Source: Juglans regia
Taxonomy: Eukaryota > Streptophyta > Magnoliopsida > Fagales > Juglandaceae
Assembly: GCF_001411555.2 (NCBI RefSeq)
Contig: NC_049905.1
Span: 1,302,001 to 1,366,000 of the forward strand
DNA: 64,000 bases
Reading direction: 5' to 3'
The position numbers were made by a program, and so were the translations under genes. The notes beneath the pieces are model-generated. The model ran no database searches, was not told where the DNA came from, and saw only the letters and a list, made by a program, of their open reading frames with translations. Numbering within the stretch: the first letter of the stretch is position 1; every line of letters begins with the position of its first letter. Below, piece by piece: positions 36,496 through 48,000 of the stretch.

Positions 36496-38149
36496 GAACT
36501 AAAGCAAACAAGAAATCTGAAATAATAGAAAACATAACAACTATATAATGAACATAAAAGAAAAGTAGAATAAAAAAAAGTATCACACTATCATTTGGTT
36601 ATAAATGTAATAAAGTATATTAACAACAAATACACTATATGTTGTTAATAAAGTATACTCTCACTCTCACAGTCTCACTACATGATGAGGAAAGAAAATA
36701 TGAATGTTTCCTTTATTTAAGTAAGGTAGAAAAGTCCACATCCAACAAATTAAAAAATATTAACGAAGAAATGACATCTTTTTATTTATTTATTTTTTTT
36801 TTAAAAATCTTCATCTCTTAATATAACATCAAATAATTTTTAAAATGTAGTATTATGCATGGGTTGAAAAATGATATTTAGAGTAGATAAGTCTTGTGTA
36901 TTTTTTTTTAAAGAAAAAACTTGATTAGTAAATGTGAAACTTACAAGAATAATATTTTTTTTTAATGATGAATCTCATTTTTTTTTTAAAGAAAATCTTT
37001 AGTATACTTGTATAAATTATATCTAGCATTACTAGTCTAGAATAGGGTATTAGAGGATAATATATACACACACAAAGTTAATTTCCAGATTTTAATGGCA
37101 TGCAATTTCCTGTTTATACATTGAGACCTAAATTAATTTAGGGGTTCCAATATTTGAAAACCCTAAATTAATTTAGGGGTTTCAAAGATTGAAACCCCTA
37201 AATTAATTTAGGGTTTCGGATTTGAGCCCTAAATTAATTTAGGGGTTTCAATCTTTGAATCCCCTAAATTAATTTAGGGTATTTCGAAACCCTAAATTAA
37301 TTTAGGAGTTTCAAAAATTGAAACCCCTAAATTAATTTAGGGTTTCGGATTTGAGCCCTAAATTAATTTAGGGGTTTCAATCTTTGAATCCCCTAAATTA
37401 ATTTAGGGTTTCGGATTTGAGCCCTAAATTAATTTAGGGGTTCCAATCCGAATTAATTACACAATTAAATCCAATCCAATCCGAAATAATTACAGAAATG
37501 AGAAAACAAACACAATTCACATGCATTTCACGGACTCATTCAAATGTCAAACCAAAACACATGCACAATCTAAGCTCCACAACACACAATTCACAAAAAT
37601 CCCATCCTCCATCTCCGATAAACCCCATCCTTCCTCCAATCTCCATTAAAAATATAAATCACAACAAAATAAAATAGGATAAGGTTTGAGTTTCTTACCT
37701 TCGAGTTCGGGATTCGGATCTTCGGTGAGATGCAGAGAAAGGGACCGGATGCGCACGGCAACGTTGAAGGAGACGCTGGTAGCTGGGTGCGGCGCCGGAA
37801 ACTCAGAGAGAGGGAGAGATGAGCGAAGCTGGGTCACTGTGAGGCAGCAGAGACAGAGATGAGAGAAGTGAGAGTCTGAGAGTGAGCGAGGGAGGGAATC
37901 GGGGATTTCATTTCTAATTAACCCGGCAAAGATGGTTTTAAACCATGAAACGACTTTCGCGGTTTTTTTTTTTTAATATATATATATATGCGGGGCGGGG
38001 CGGGGTATATGCAGGGCGGGTGTCACCCCCATCCCGCACCTGCCCCCGGACAGAGCGCCAGATGCGGGGGCAGGTGCATCTGGCGGACGGGGTGGTCCGC
38101 CCCACCACACGGGTGTGGGGCAGAAACGGGCCCCTGCTGCCCACCCCTA
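36496..38149. other. Transposase upstream region of the hAT element
   Basis: This stretch separates the transposase ATG from the right end of the element. It contains AT-rich sequence, the ten-copy palindrome array (37127-37440), a leader-like region with GA-rich sequence on the plus strand (about 37730-37910) and the GC-rich right subterminal region (37985-38149). A small upstream exon may exist near 37646-37840, but nothing proves it. Confidence 0.5.
37127..37440. repeat. Ten palindromes CCTAAATTAATTTAGG (inverted telo-box pairs) at ~32-bp spacing
   Basis: The palindrome, mostly in the longer form CCCTAAATTAATTTAGGG, occurs ten times in 314 bp. Each holds a CCCTAAA and its inverse TTTAGGG around TTAA. 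Spacers alternate between forms such as TTTCAATCTTTGAATC and TTTCGGATTTGAG, producing a higher-order repeat of about 64-130 bp. The array sits upstream of the transposase, inside the hAT element. Confidence 0.95.
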
Positions 38150-39326
38150 CCAGCAATGATCGCTGGCGTGCCATTTAAGCAAAACTCAATTTTTATATTT
38201 TTTTCATTTTTTCTTTTCATATATTTTTAACATCTTTAAATATTTTTTAAAAATAAAAAAAAATATCAATACACTAATATATAACCACTTCTTTAATCAG
38301 TAAGGAAAATAAATAAATAAATACATGAATGGTAAAAATGAAAGGACAAAATGAGAGGGCATACTAGCTAATCCTAGCCACTTGTAAATGAGGGCAGAAG
38401 TAATAAGGTAATTGACTCCAAAGAAAAACTCCTAGCTAGCTAGTAGAATCATTTGTCATGTACTCTCACTTTCTCTCACAAATTTGCATGCGGAGCCAGA
38501 GATTAATTGGTCGATCGATACTCTTCATTTCGGTGTGATCATAATGATATAGTCACAGTTTTTCCTATTTGTTGGATAAGAGAATTGCGCTTCCGCCTAA
38601 ATAACATATCATTTGTCATTTTTACCGTTCTATCTTAATGTTTAAATACGTGTGTATTTAAATAAAAAGACAATGGAATAGATTGCGTTCAAACCCACCT
38701 GATCTAGAGAATAATAATGGCGCACTGCCCTTGATATTTTTCAAATATAATGTACAAGTGAAGCAGTTGCAGAAGTACTAGGCAAAAAGTCTTAATTTCC
38801 ACAAGATTTTCCAATTTCTGATCAATCCTTAACATTATAGTTCCATCTATTAAATTGGAGGAATGGAAATGGAAATGGCTTTGACAATAACTGTAAAACA
38901 AGCACCATGGCATCAAAGTGGAACTCATGACTTTCATGCTCCTGAGAAAGAGGTCGTAAGCATACCTCTGGTTGCTGGGGCTGCTGTAGTTGCACAAAGT
39001 TGTATCTAAGAAAGCACTCCAACACAAGTGACAGATGCTCTGAAAGATGAATATTAAACTTGTCTAATGCTGGGTCCTACATGCTGATCCTATAATGGTT
39101 GAACATGAAATTCACATATAGATTATGCATCTTTCACGCAATGCACAATAATTTGGTCTCCAATGTAAAGCCGTGAAGGCATTACCATGTTCTTATTTAT
39201 GATTATCCCAATCTGTACTTCTCATTATAAGTTTTCTACCGTAAGAAACACAAAATTATAGGAACTGCACCAGGGGCTGGGGATGCATGCTCATTTACAA
39301 TCAGTCAAAAACCACGAGAGAGTAGC
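38150..39326. other. Gene-free stretch between the hAT element and the MAP65 gene
   Basis: It starts with the hAT target duplication and the remainder of the outer element. The part nearest 39326 is probably the 3' untranslated region of the minus-strand MAP65 gene. A 107-codon minus-strand frame at 38704-39027 has no known motif and overlaps another frame; not called. Confidence 0.5.
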
Positions 39327-42300
39327 CTAACTGGCCTGTGAGACTGAATCATCCTTTGGAAGCGCGACGTAGTTTTCAGTAACTATGTTATTGACCCGGC
39401 CACTCTCTTTATGTTCCTTTCCAGCTGATATTCCACGGCGGCCCGAAGGAGTTGCCAAACGACGACCAGTGGGAGTCCCAACCATGGTGTTAACATTGGT
39501 GCTTTGACCCAATGGCTTCTTTGGTGTGGGCCTCAAACCAAAGCGGGCCTCTTGTTCTGCAGCAAGTTGTTCTTGCAGCCGTTTCTGCTCCTGCAATACA
39601 AGCCAGATAAAAAAAAAGGCAAATCAACAAGCGGCAATATTGAGAAAGGTGATTTTTTTTAAGAAAAACAAGCCTAGCTTGAATGTACCCACACCAAACA
39701 TCCATACCCAAATCCATGCAACATAGTTAACAAGTTATATGTCCTGTATATTTTTAACAATTTGGATATATCACTTTGAAGAACCCTCTGATGAAAACAA
39801 TATGATAGTATGACTATGGTTTTATATATGTATAGCATAGAGAGAGGCAATGGGTTGATTCCATTAGCAATGTCAAGTTTGTACAACGCAGAATGAGTAA
39901 GGAGTTATCCAGCTTCTCTTCCACATTATTCAGGGAAGTATCAAGTGTTTGCATTTTCCAAAAAGTAATCATGGCTCATTAAGGTTAGTGGGGGAAAAAT
40001 TAATTCCTTGGATGATGGATCAGATCCATGGTAGGCATTCAAAATTATCGGCTGGACAGGTCAGAAGGAAATGTATCATTATATATATGTCGACAAAATG
40101 GAGATCAGTGACAAATATGCATCCTTTTCTTTATCGGTAAACAAATATGCAACCTAAAGCAGTTATTATAAGCATACCCGAAATTTACGCTTTTCCTCTT
40201 GTCTCTCCTGGCATAATACAATATACTCTTCCAAGCTACATAAGATGGGTTCCTGAACTTGAAATCAGTATGCTTATTATAGCATCTATTAACTCGGATG
40301 AACATTAAACAATTACAAACTGGTTAATTACCTTGTCGTACAAGAAAGGGATTCCTTTCTCCATCTCCCAGGCTTTTACTTTTGCAGTCAAATTCTCAGA
40401 AATAGCTATAAAAAAGGGGGAGTCAGATTTCACCTGACGACACTTCAAGTCTTAAAGGTGCATATATAAATGAATTAGATAAATTATTATCTCCATAAAG
40501 AAATTAAGTAGCAAACCTAACTGGGTTTAGTGAGTGAACTACATAGATGTCAAACCTCACAACATGACCATATACAAGGAATATGGTCATAAATAACTAA
40601 CGGCTATATCAAAATAGCGAAAAGGAAGAAAAAACAGTACCACCACTTGATAACAATAGCAGCTTTGTGAATATCTCTTGTCCAAAAAACAAGACTAAAA
40701 AATCAATTTCTAAGTACAAATAAGGTGGTGAAATTCCAATAGCTGGGTTGGTATTCCTTTTATAATAATGGCTGTATGGCATACCTTAACAACAAAGTAA
40801 CTTGATCATTGAAATCATGATTATATAAATTATAAATAATATATAAGCTAATCATACAAATGAATGGTGATTACAAGCTCACATGGTATTTTGCTGACCA
40901 AATTCCGTGCTTTCTCAGCACGTTTCAGATTTTTATGTGCTCCTCTTCCAGCGCTATATCGATTTTCATCCTGGACAATGAAACGAACAAGTTAGTTGAT
41001 GAAAAATGAAAATTATGTTTTCTCATTTTGCCTAGGTCTCTAAAACCATATTTGGGTGGCAAGCAGCCATATTTAGGTCATGTATATAACAATAATGTAC
41101 AACCACATCCCAACACATTATCCGCCCTACTTTCAAATTCTTACAAAAGAATAAAAAAAAACAATAATGGTGGTGGGATTGGTCTTCTTAAGCACTACTA
41201 AGAATTTCATACTAATATTTTAGATAAAACTTCTGATAACGAAAGATCTATCAATTCTTATCCCCAATCTCGCATCAGATATTACTCCATTCACTGATGT
41301 CTTTCAGTAGCTAATTTCAATTCTAAAGACATGCATTATTTTTATACCATCTCGAAAAGCACACTTCTAGCCAACTGTGACATCAACGGTTTGTTTTTGG
41401 GATACTTGTCAGTATACAATGTATTAAGCCATAATTCTAGTGAAAGAGGTAATTCATAGGATTAGATATTATTAAAATAAAAGTCAGTCATTAACATAAA
41501 CTGAACATGGTATAAAAAGCTAAAATGAAAGGAAAAAAAAAAAAAAAAAAAACAAGAAACAAATTGGAATGCTTGCAGAAAATTTTGCATCTTTTACTCA
41601 TAAAAGTCAATAGATTATCCAACAATAGTAGCAGCTGGCAGCAAGATATCAGCCTTACGCTTGAGAAAAGGGATTGGAATTAATAGAAAAACTAAATTTC
41701 AAGATATTTTACCCTTTCGTATTCTTCCAGCCACTTCTCCTCCTCGATTGCATATCTCCACTTCTCTACCTTGTCCACAATATCCTTCCTGCTTAGAGCT
41801 TGATCTTTGGCTTTCGCAATCTGATCTTCCATATTTGAAAGAAGATCAGACAGATCCACATTACCTGGGAAGATATGTGTGAGCACAACCATATAGCAAG
41901 TCTATTACAGTTTCTACCTCAAAAAACATGTTTTTAAGATCAAGTACAATAAACATAAAGCAAGAAGAGTCAAGCCAACCAGAATCTATGAGGCTGATGA
42001 GAATTTGTCGTGCTGCATCACCATCTACATCCATATGAACGCCTCTATAGATTTCTTCTAGTTCATTTTGCCTCTTGAACACCAACTCCTTCATCTTTGT
42101 GGCTTTCAGAACATTCAATCGTTCAACTTCTAGCTCAGTCTGAAACAGTATATAAAGCAGCACTAACTACTGCATAGTATCGTCTTAATATAAGCCATTC
42201 TTGAAAATTAAAGATATTAAGCATCACCTTTTCAATGACATCAAGAGCAAGGCACCCTTGCCTTGACACCTCATTTACCGAGGAAGAAATTAAGCTAGTT

Positions 42301-44123
42301 ACATGCTCAAAACCTTTTTGCTCATCAACTGACGTGCCCATGAGATTCCATAGCTCTACCAGTGTCCTCCCAAGATTATGCAACTTCAGTAAAACAAAAT
42401 GCATAAGAGAAAGAAACCCGTGAGTAAATTTATGGATATCATACTACTGTTAAGTCACCTTTTGTAGCCTTTGTTGTTTCTCCTGCCTTAGCGAGTGGAT
42501 CAACCCCGTTAATCTAGCAAGTGTGTTGTTGCTGATGCTCTTTAATTGACTACCCGAGGGATCAGTCAAGCTATAGTGTACTTCATTAAGCGTCTTAGAA
42601 GAATCAATTGACAACACAGCTGACAGCTCATGGACAGCATCAATATGGCTGTTGACCTTTAGTAATCGGAAAATCTGCAATTTAAGCAAAACAATAGAGC
42701 AAACAAGTGAAATGAATTGCTCATTATTACTCGCATGCTACAACTTAAACTCTAAGTCACTGTTGTCAAATGAACCTTTTCATTCTGAAGTTCCTGAAGG
42801 TGTGACATAAGCTCTCCCAACTTCTTCACTGTCAGATCACTTTCAGAAACTTGTGGATCAGAAGAAATGTTAGGTTCACCATTGCCTGCTATTTCTGCAC
42901 AGATCTGAACAACCTGAGTCTGTATTTCTGAAAATTCCTTAACTCTTTCTTGCTTCTTTGTCCTCAACTCCGCCAATATAGGTTTTATGGCAGATATCTG
43001 CTCCTTAAGAGTGCCTCTTCCCTTTCCAAACATTACAAAAAGGAAACCAACTCAACAATTACATGCAAGATGATTTAATTAGTGAGCTATATTGTACATA
43101 TTAAAATATAGTACAAACGGATGGTAAGGTCCCTAATCGTGGAGGCATATAAAAACTCAATAGAGAAATGCATCTTTTGCATGGAAATAGGAGCAATAAG
43201 ACCATGAATTGTGTAAAAAATGACGAACCCTTGAAAAGAAGGCATGTTCCCCAAGGGCAGAGGCGATATTGTTAATTTCAGCTTCGGCCTCAGCCAATGA
43301 CTGATGCAAGTCAGCCTTGTACTTTCTTGTTTTCTCAACCCTCTTCCGGTAAATGTCGAGGCACTCTTGCTCGAGTTGTAGAAGCGTCTTTTCCCTGTCG
43401 CTGTCACTCTCCCCAATTTCATCCCATAATATCTATATGAACAACGAAACCATATGTATAAAAGATTACACATTTAGCAAAATTGCTGGATTTGCATGAA
43501 TTCAGAGCATTGTAGGAAAACAAATTAAAAATAAAATAAAATAAAAAGCTGAACTGAACTAGTACGACACCGTTAGGAGCTTTGAACTGCCCTGCATGAG
43601 ACTGGGGCCTGGAATGGGAAATGGGTACCCTAAGTTTCACCTCCGCAAACTTATTGTTACGTGTACCAAACGAGAAGAGAAATGTATAAAATCATTCGCT
43701 TTCAGCGTCAAAATCAACGTGAGTGAAGCAAATAGGCAATGATTTAAGCTCTGTTTGGTCACCAAGAAATTTGGGAATTCTCACATTTTTGGTTTCATAG
43801 TCACCATTTAACCAAAGTTTATTTTCTTATTTTTTTTATTTTTTTTATCATTACCCCAGAATCGCCTAAATAAACGAAGAGATTGCTTCGGTTACCATTT
43901 CTCTTATTTACCTCCAATAACCAAACGAAACGGGAATGAAAAAAGAAAATCATAGCAAAATTGAAAATAGGAAAACACACACATCTGGATCATCCACATT
44001 AGCATCACAGATCAAAGCGATGAAACAGAAAGCGAGCAGAGAGAAAGAGAGAACCTGCAATTCGCGAAGGAGGGATGCGCAAGTGGTGCGAGACGGAGAG
44101 AGTGTGGGTAGCATACTCGCCAT
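39327..44123 (-). CDS. MAP65: MAP65/PRC1/Ase1-family microtubule-associated protein, 11 exons
   Basis: Exons on the minus strand are 44055-44123, 43229-43432, 43021-42776, 42674-42459, 42383-42228, 42139-41980, 41864-41713, 40970-40883, 40405-40332, 40252-40178 and 39590-39327. They total 1704 bp, 567 aa, in one frame with GT-AG borders. The N-terminus has the family signature [14 protein letters not shown] and [17 protein letters not shown], followed by long coiled-coil helices. The conserved microtubule-binding part is at about residues 360-430 ([20 protein letters not shown], then [20 protein letters not shown]). The basic, Ser/Thr-Pro-containing tail ([22 protein letters not shown]) ends in [11 protein letters not shown]. 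The family crosslinks antiparallel microtubules in the spindle midzone, phragmoplast and cortex; TP sites in such tails are usual targets of mitotic kinases. The exact paralogue cannot be fixed from memory. Confidence 0.92.
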
Positions 44124-44812
44124 TTCACGACAACTGGAAGGCCAAGAAGAAGCAAGAGATCTGAGTAAGAAGAACCGACTGCGAAGTCCCCCGAGCGATT
44201 AGCTTTACGAGGCGTCTTTGCTGTTTTTGAGCATTTTTGGTTTCTTTTTTCTGCTAAAATTTTTCCATTCCAAGTTTTCGAAGATTCCCAGATTTGGTAT
44301 CGAGTGTTTTGAGAGTCAAAGAGCGAGAAGAAGAATCCCACGGATTTTTGGGTTGCTTTTTGGCGCCAATGCTTTTTATTTACTATTTCTCCTTTGGGAA
44401 TTTTCTTTTTTTTCCAAACACCATGGGATTGAAAATCCATTTCAAGAGCAATTAAGATGTACTTTTACTTTTTAATAATTTGTATTATAGGATGTGTTCG
44501 TTTTAATAATTTAGGGACATGTTAAAATGTACGATTTTTTTTTTTTAATTTCTAAAGATGAATCATTTCATTTTTTAAAAATAATGAAATATATTAAAAA
44601 AATATTTAGATTAAGAAAAAGAGATTTTCAATTATTTTTATTTAAAATAATGCTACGTATAATTTTAAAATAAAATTATATTATAAGTTTAATTAATTTT
44701 ATTTTTAATTTTTTTTAAAATTATAATAATATTTTTATTAAAATATATTTTTTTTAAATAAAAAATTTATACATATAACCTTTAAATAGAGATGATTTAT
44801 TTTAATAATGTA

Positions 44813-44843
<31 letters not shown>

Positions 44844-45007
44844 CAAAAATAATTGTATATAACGTATAAAAGAAATGAGAATATTTGTTTTATTAAAATT
44901 TGGTCATTTTTCATGTTAGGCTCAAAAGCGAGGTATTTATTTCAGAGGCCGAAAAAGTCAGAGCCTCCAGAAGACTCAGAGACCCCTCCCTTTCCCCCGA
45001 TGAGAAA
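44124..45007. promoter_or_regulatory. Divergent intergenic region between MAP65 and the P450
   Basis: 884 bp separate two start codons facing away from each other. The middle (44450-44880) is very AT-rich with a (TA)n run at about 44822-44843. Both genes must have their promoters here. No clear shared TATA box was identified. Confidence 0.5.
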
Positions 45008-48000
45008 ATGAAATCTTGTGAAACAGCAGCTCTAAGTACCATTACCACGACCGATTTCCTCGCCTCTCTACTCCAGTCCTCGAAAACTAAATCTGAGACT
45101 TGCGATTCCCAGGAATTCTCTCATCATTTGCTCATGGACTTCGTCACCTGGGAATTCAATGCCTTCCTCTGGGTTTCCCTCATCGCCGTCACCGCTCTTC
45201 TGCTCCGGAAAGTTTTTAAGGTCTTCCGGGCTTGGTCCCAGGCCAGGAAGATCCCCGGGCCTCCGTGTCCCTCTTTCTACGGCCACTCCAAGCTCATTTC
45301 CCGGGAAAATCTCACTGGTCAGTTCGATTCACTTCGGAATTTCAATTATCGTTTGGTTGATGGTGAAATTAAATAGGAATTTGAGACTTTTAACTAGAAG
45401 ATTGGAGAAAAAGAAAAGGCGTTTTTTATATTTTTTTAATCTATTTTCCTCTTTCTGCAACTCAGGGTGACAGGTTGTTGAATTGATAGGGTCTAGATAT
45501 TAAATGATTAGAAGTCGATGTTTTATTCCACTGTATTCATGCGGTTTCTCTTAAGCCAAACAGATTTATGTTTTATTTTTTAATCTTGAGAAATTTTCTC
45601 TGACCTATCATTCTTGTACATGATAAGTTTCTATATTGTATTGTGCATTTAAATCTATGCTTATGGCCTTTTCTATTTATCGTAGGCAGTCTGACAAGTT
45701 GCTATGTCTCGTACGATGCCCAGATTCATCATCTTCATCACTAACGACAACAATAAAGCAATGTTAAATACTCTACTTTGACAGTCAAAATATGGAAATG
45801 AATCTTTGCCCTTTGAATGAATAGTAGATTGTTTTCTTTATTTGATTGAAATTATATGATGTTAAACTACATCAGATGATTCAAGCTGAAATGAAATCCA
45901 TTTGTTACTCCCAGATTCAAGCACTGAATATATCTGCTAATGATTGACTGCTAATAGTATTGGATGATTTGCAATTAGCTTCTTTTTTATATTTTGGGTG
46001 TGTGTTCCTTTGTAAATGGTATGACGTACCTGCCCTTTTGGCTTTCAGAAGTTTTATCAGTTTTACACAAGAAGTATGGATCGATTGTCAAGCTGTGGTT
46101 GGGTCCTACTCAGCTTTTGGTGTCAATGAACGATCCAGAACTTATCAAAGAGATGCTTTTAAAGGCTGAGGATAAATTACCTTTGACTGGGAGGGCATTC
46201 CATTTGGCCTTTGGGCCATCGAGCCTCTTTGTTTCATCCTTTGAGAAGGTATGAGATTAGGTCTTCCTTCCAACTCCATCTTTTTTTCTTTTTCCCTCTC
46301 ATTTGTTCTCCATTGTAACAATGTATTGATGTTTTGTACTGTCATATGCAGGTGCAAAGGAGAAGGGAATCATTGGCAACAGAATTGAATGGGAGATTGA
46401 TTGAGAGAGCTCCTGTGATTCCTACAAAGGTTGTTGACTGTATCATGGAGAGAGTAAACAAGTTCATGGCTGAAGGCAATTTTGATTGTAAAATGGTTTC
46501 TCAACATATGGCTTTTACCTTATTGGGATCCACGCTCTTTGGAGATACATTCTTGGCTTGGTCCAAGGCAACTGCTTATGAGGAGCTCCTCATGATGATT
46601 GCTAAAGATGCTTGCTTTTGGGCCTCATATAGTGTTACTCCTTACTGGAAACAGGGATTTTGGAGGTACCAGCATTTATGCACAAAGTTGAAATTCTTAA
46701 CTCAAGATATTGTTCAACAGTGCCGAAAGAACTACAAATTTTTTCTTCACAAGGATGAAAACCTTCATAATGAAAATGTAAATATGGGAATGGAGTCTGC
46801 ATCTGGTGCACCATCTTGTTCTGGTGTTGAGATGCCAGATAACTTATTCTTACGTGGGTTGAATGGTCATCTTAGTGCAAGAGAAGAACCATGTGGAAAT
46901 ATCATGGGAGTGATGTTCCATGGATGCCTAACTACCACAGGGTTGATTGATAATTTATTGGTGAGGCTTGTGACACATCCAAAACTTCAGGAGAAGGTAG
47001 TTTTTTTTTTCTTTCCTCTCATTCTTTCAACTTTTAGGTAAAGTTCTAACACCCCCCCCTCCTTTCTAGAAGCTTTTATTCAAACATGTACTTCTTATTT
47101 TGGTGTTTGGAAGCTTAACCATAATTCAGTTTTATATATATGTAAAATGTGCTTTGGTCTCAGGTTGTTTAATTTGAGATTTAACTCTGCTCTAACTTGT
47201 TTTTCAAGAGACAGAATATCAGGAGCAAATTGTTTTTGGTGGCATATTAAGACAGAACCTCCAACATTGTAATTTATGCATATTTTGCAGATTTATGCGG
47301 AGATAATTATGACAAGGAATGGGTCAATGAAACAAGACCAACAATGTGTTGATAAGATGCATTTATTATTAGCAACTGTTTATGAGTCTGCTCGCCTTCT
47401 CCCATCTGGGCCTTTGCTTCAGAGATGTTCTTTGAAACATGGTAAGGCATTGCTTGCTTAACTTTGCATATCAAGTCTCCCTGTCTGTCTCTGTCTATGT
47501 TTGTGTATGCATAGTTTCTGTGCTAGGATGCCTAGGGTTTTTCTTGAACATTAACATCCATATGTTTTATTTTCTATTACTCCAATGGAAGGATGCTGTA
47601 GAAATTGTATCCACACAATATTTCTCATATGCATTATGTTTATATGAAAATTTTGAGATGGTAGCACTTGCACAACCGTAAATAGATGAGCAAGTTACAG
47701 TTTTGTACTGATGAGGTGAATCTTTTTACATGATCTGTGCTCTCTTTTCTGTTAATATGCCATATGGAATAGATTGCAAAGGCCATTAACTATATAGCAC
47801 GTGGTGGCATCAAACATGATGCCCTTGCACATTAAAAAAAAAAAAAGGAAGGTTGACGTGTTATCGAGAGGATTGACTTTCAGATTGAAGTTGTTCAAAA
47901 CATTTTAGCTAAAAATAATATAGCTTTAGTTAGTGGGCCACACTGTCGAAATACTAGGAAACCAGAAAATACCAAGTGAGCTCTTTGGAATAATTGCCTC

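Larger units (their letters stand above)
33465..38149 (-). mobile_element. hAT transposon, 4685 bp, with complete transposase
   Basis: Both ends read TAGGGGTG inwards (left TAGGGGTGATACCC; inverse of right TAGGGGTGGGCAGC). The 8-bp flanks are CCAGCAGT and CCAGCAAT, a target duplication with one change. Both subterminal regions (33465-33690 and 37985-38149) are strikingly GC-rich, full of CCCCCGC and GCGGGG words, in contrast to the AT-rich surroundings. The transposase lies on the minus strand, so its promoter side is the right end, where a palindrome array also sits (37127-37440). The element may still be active, or was until recently. Confidence 0.9.
33435..38385. mobile_element. Outer non-autonomous element that received the hAT insertion
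   Basis: Left of the hAT stands AATGCTAGGCTGATGCCC. Right of it stands TTTTAACATCTTTAAAT, ATATCAATACACTAATATATAA, AAAATGAGAGGGCATACTAGCTAATCC. The inverse of the right edge (GGATTAGCTAGTATGCCC) resembles the left edge. The internal order matches the copy at 10313-10565. So the hAT at 33465-38149 seems nested in an older element of about 260 bp. Borders are approximate. Confidence 0.5.

Noticed and set aside
37127..37440. Interstitial telomere repeat
   Set aside because: The CCCTAAA units are not head-to-tail but in inverted pairs with TTAA and spacers, so this is a palindrome array, not a telomere relic.
37938..38230. Arg/Gly-rich frames on both strands near the right hAT end
   Set aside because: Same reason: subterminal GC-rich repeat sequence read in all frames.
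38704..39027. 107-codon minus-strand frame as an extra gene
   Set aside because: No motif, overlaps another frame, and lies downstream of MAP65 in likely 3' flank.
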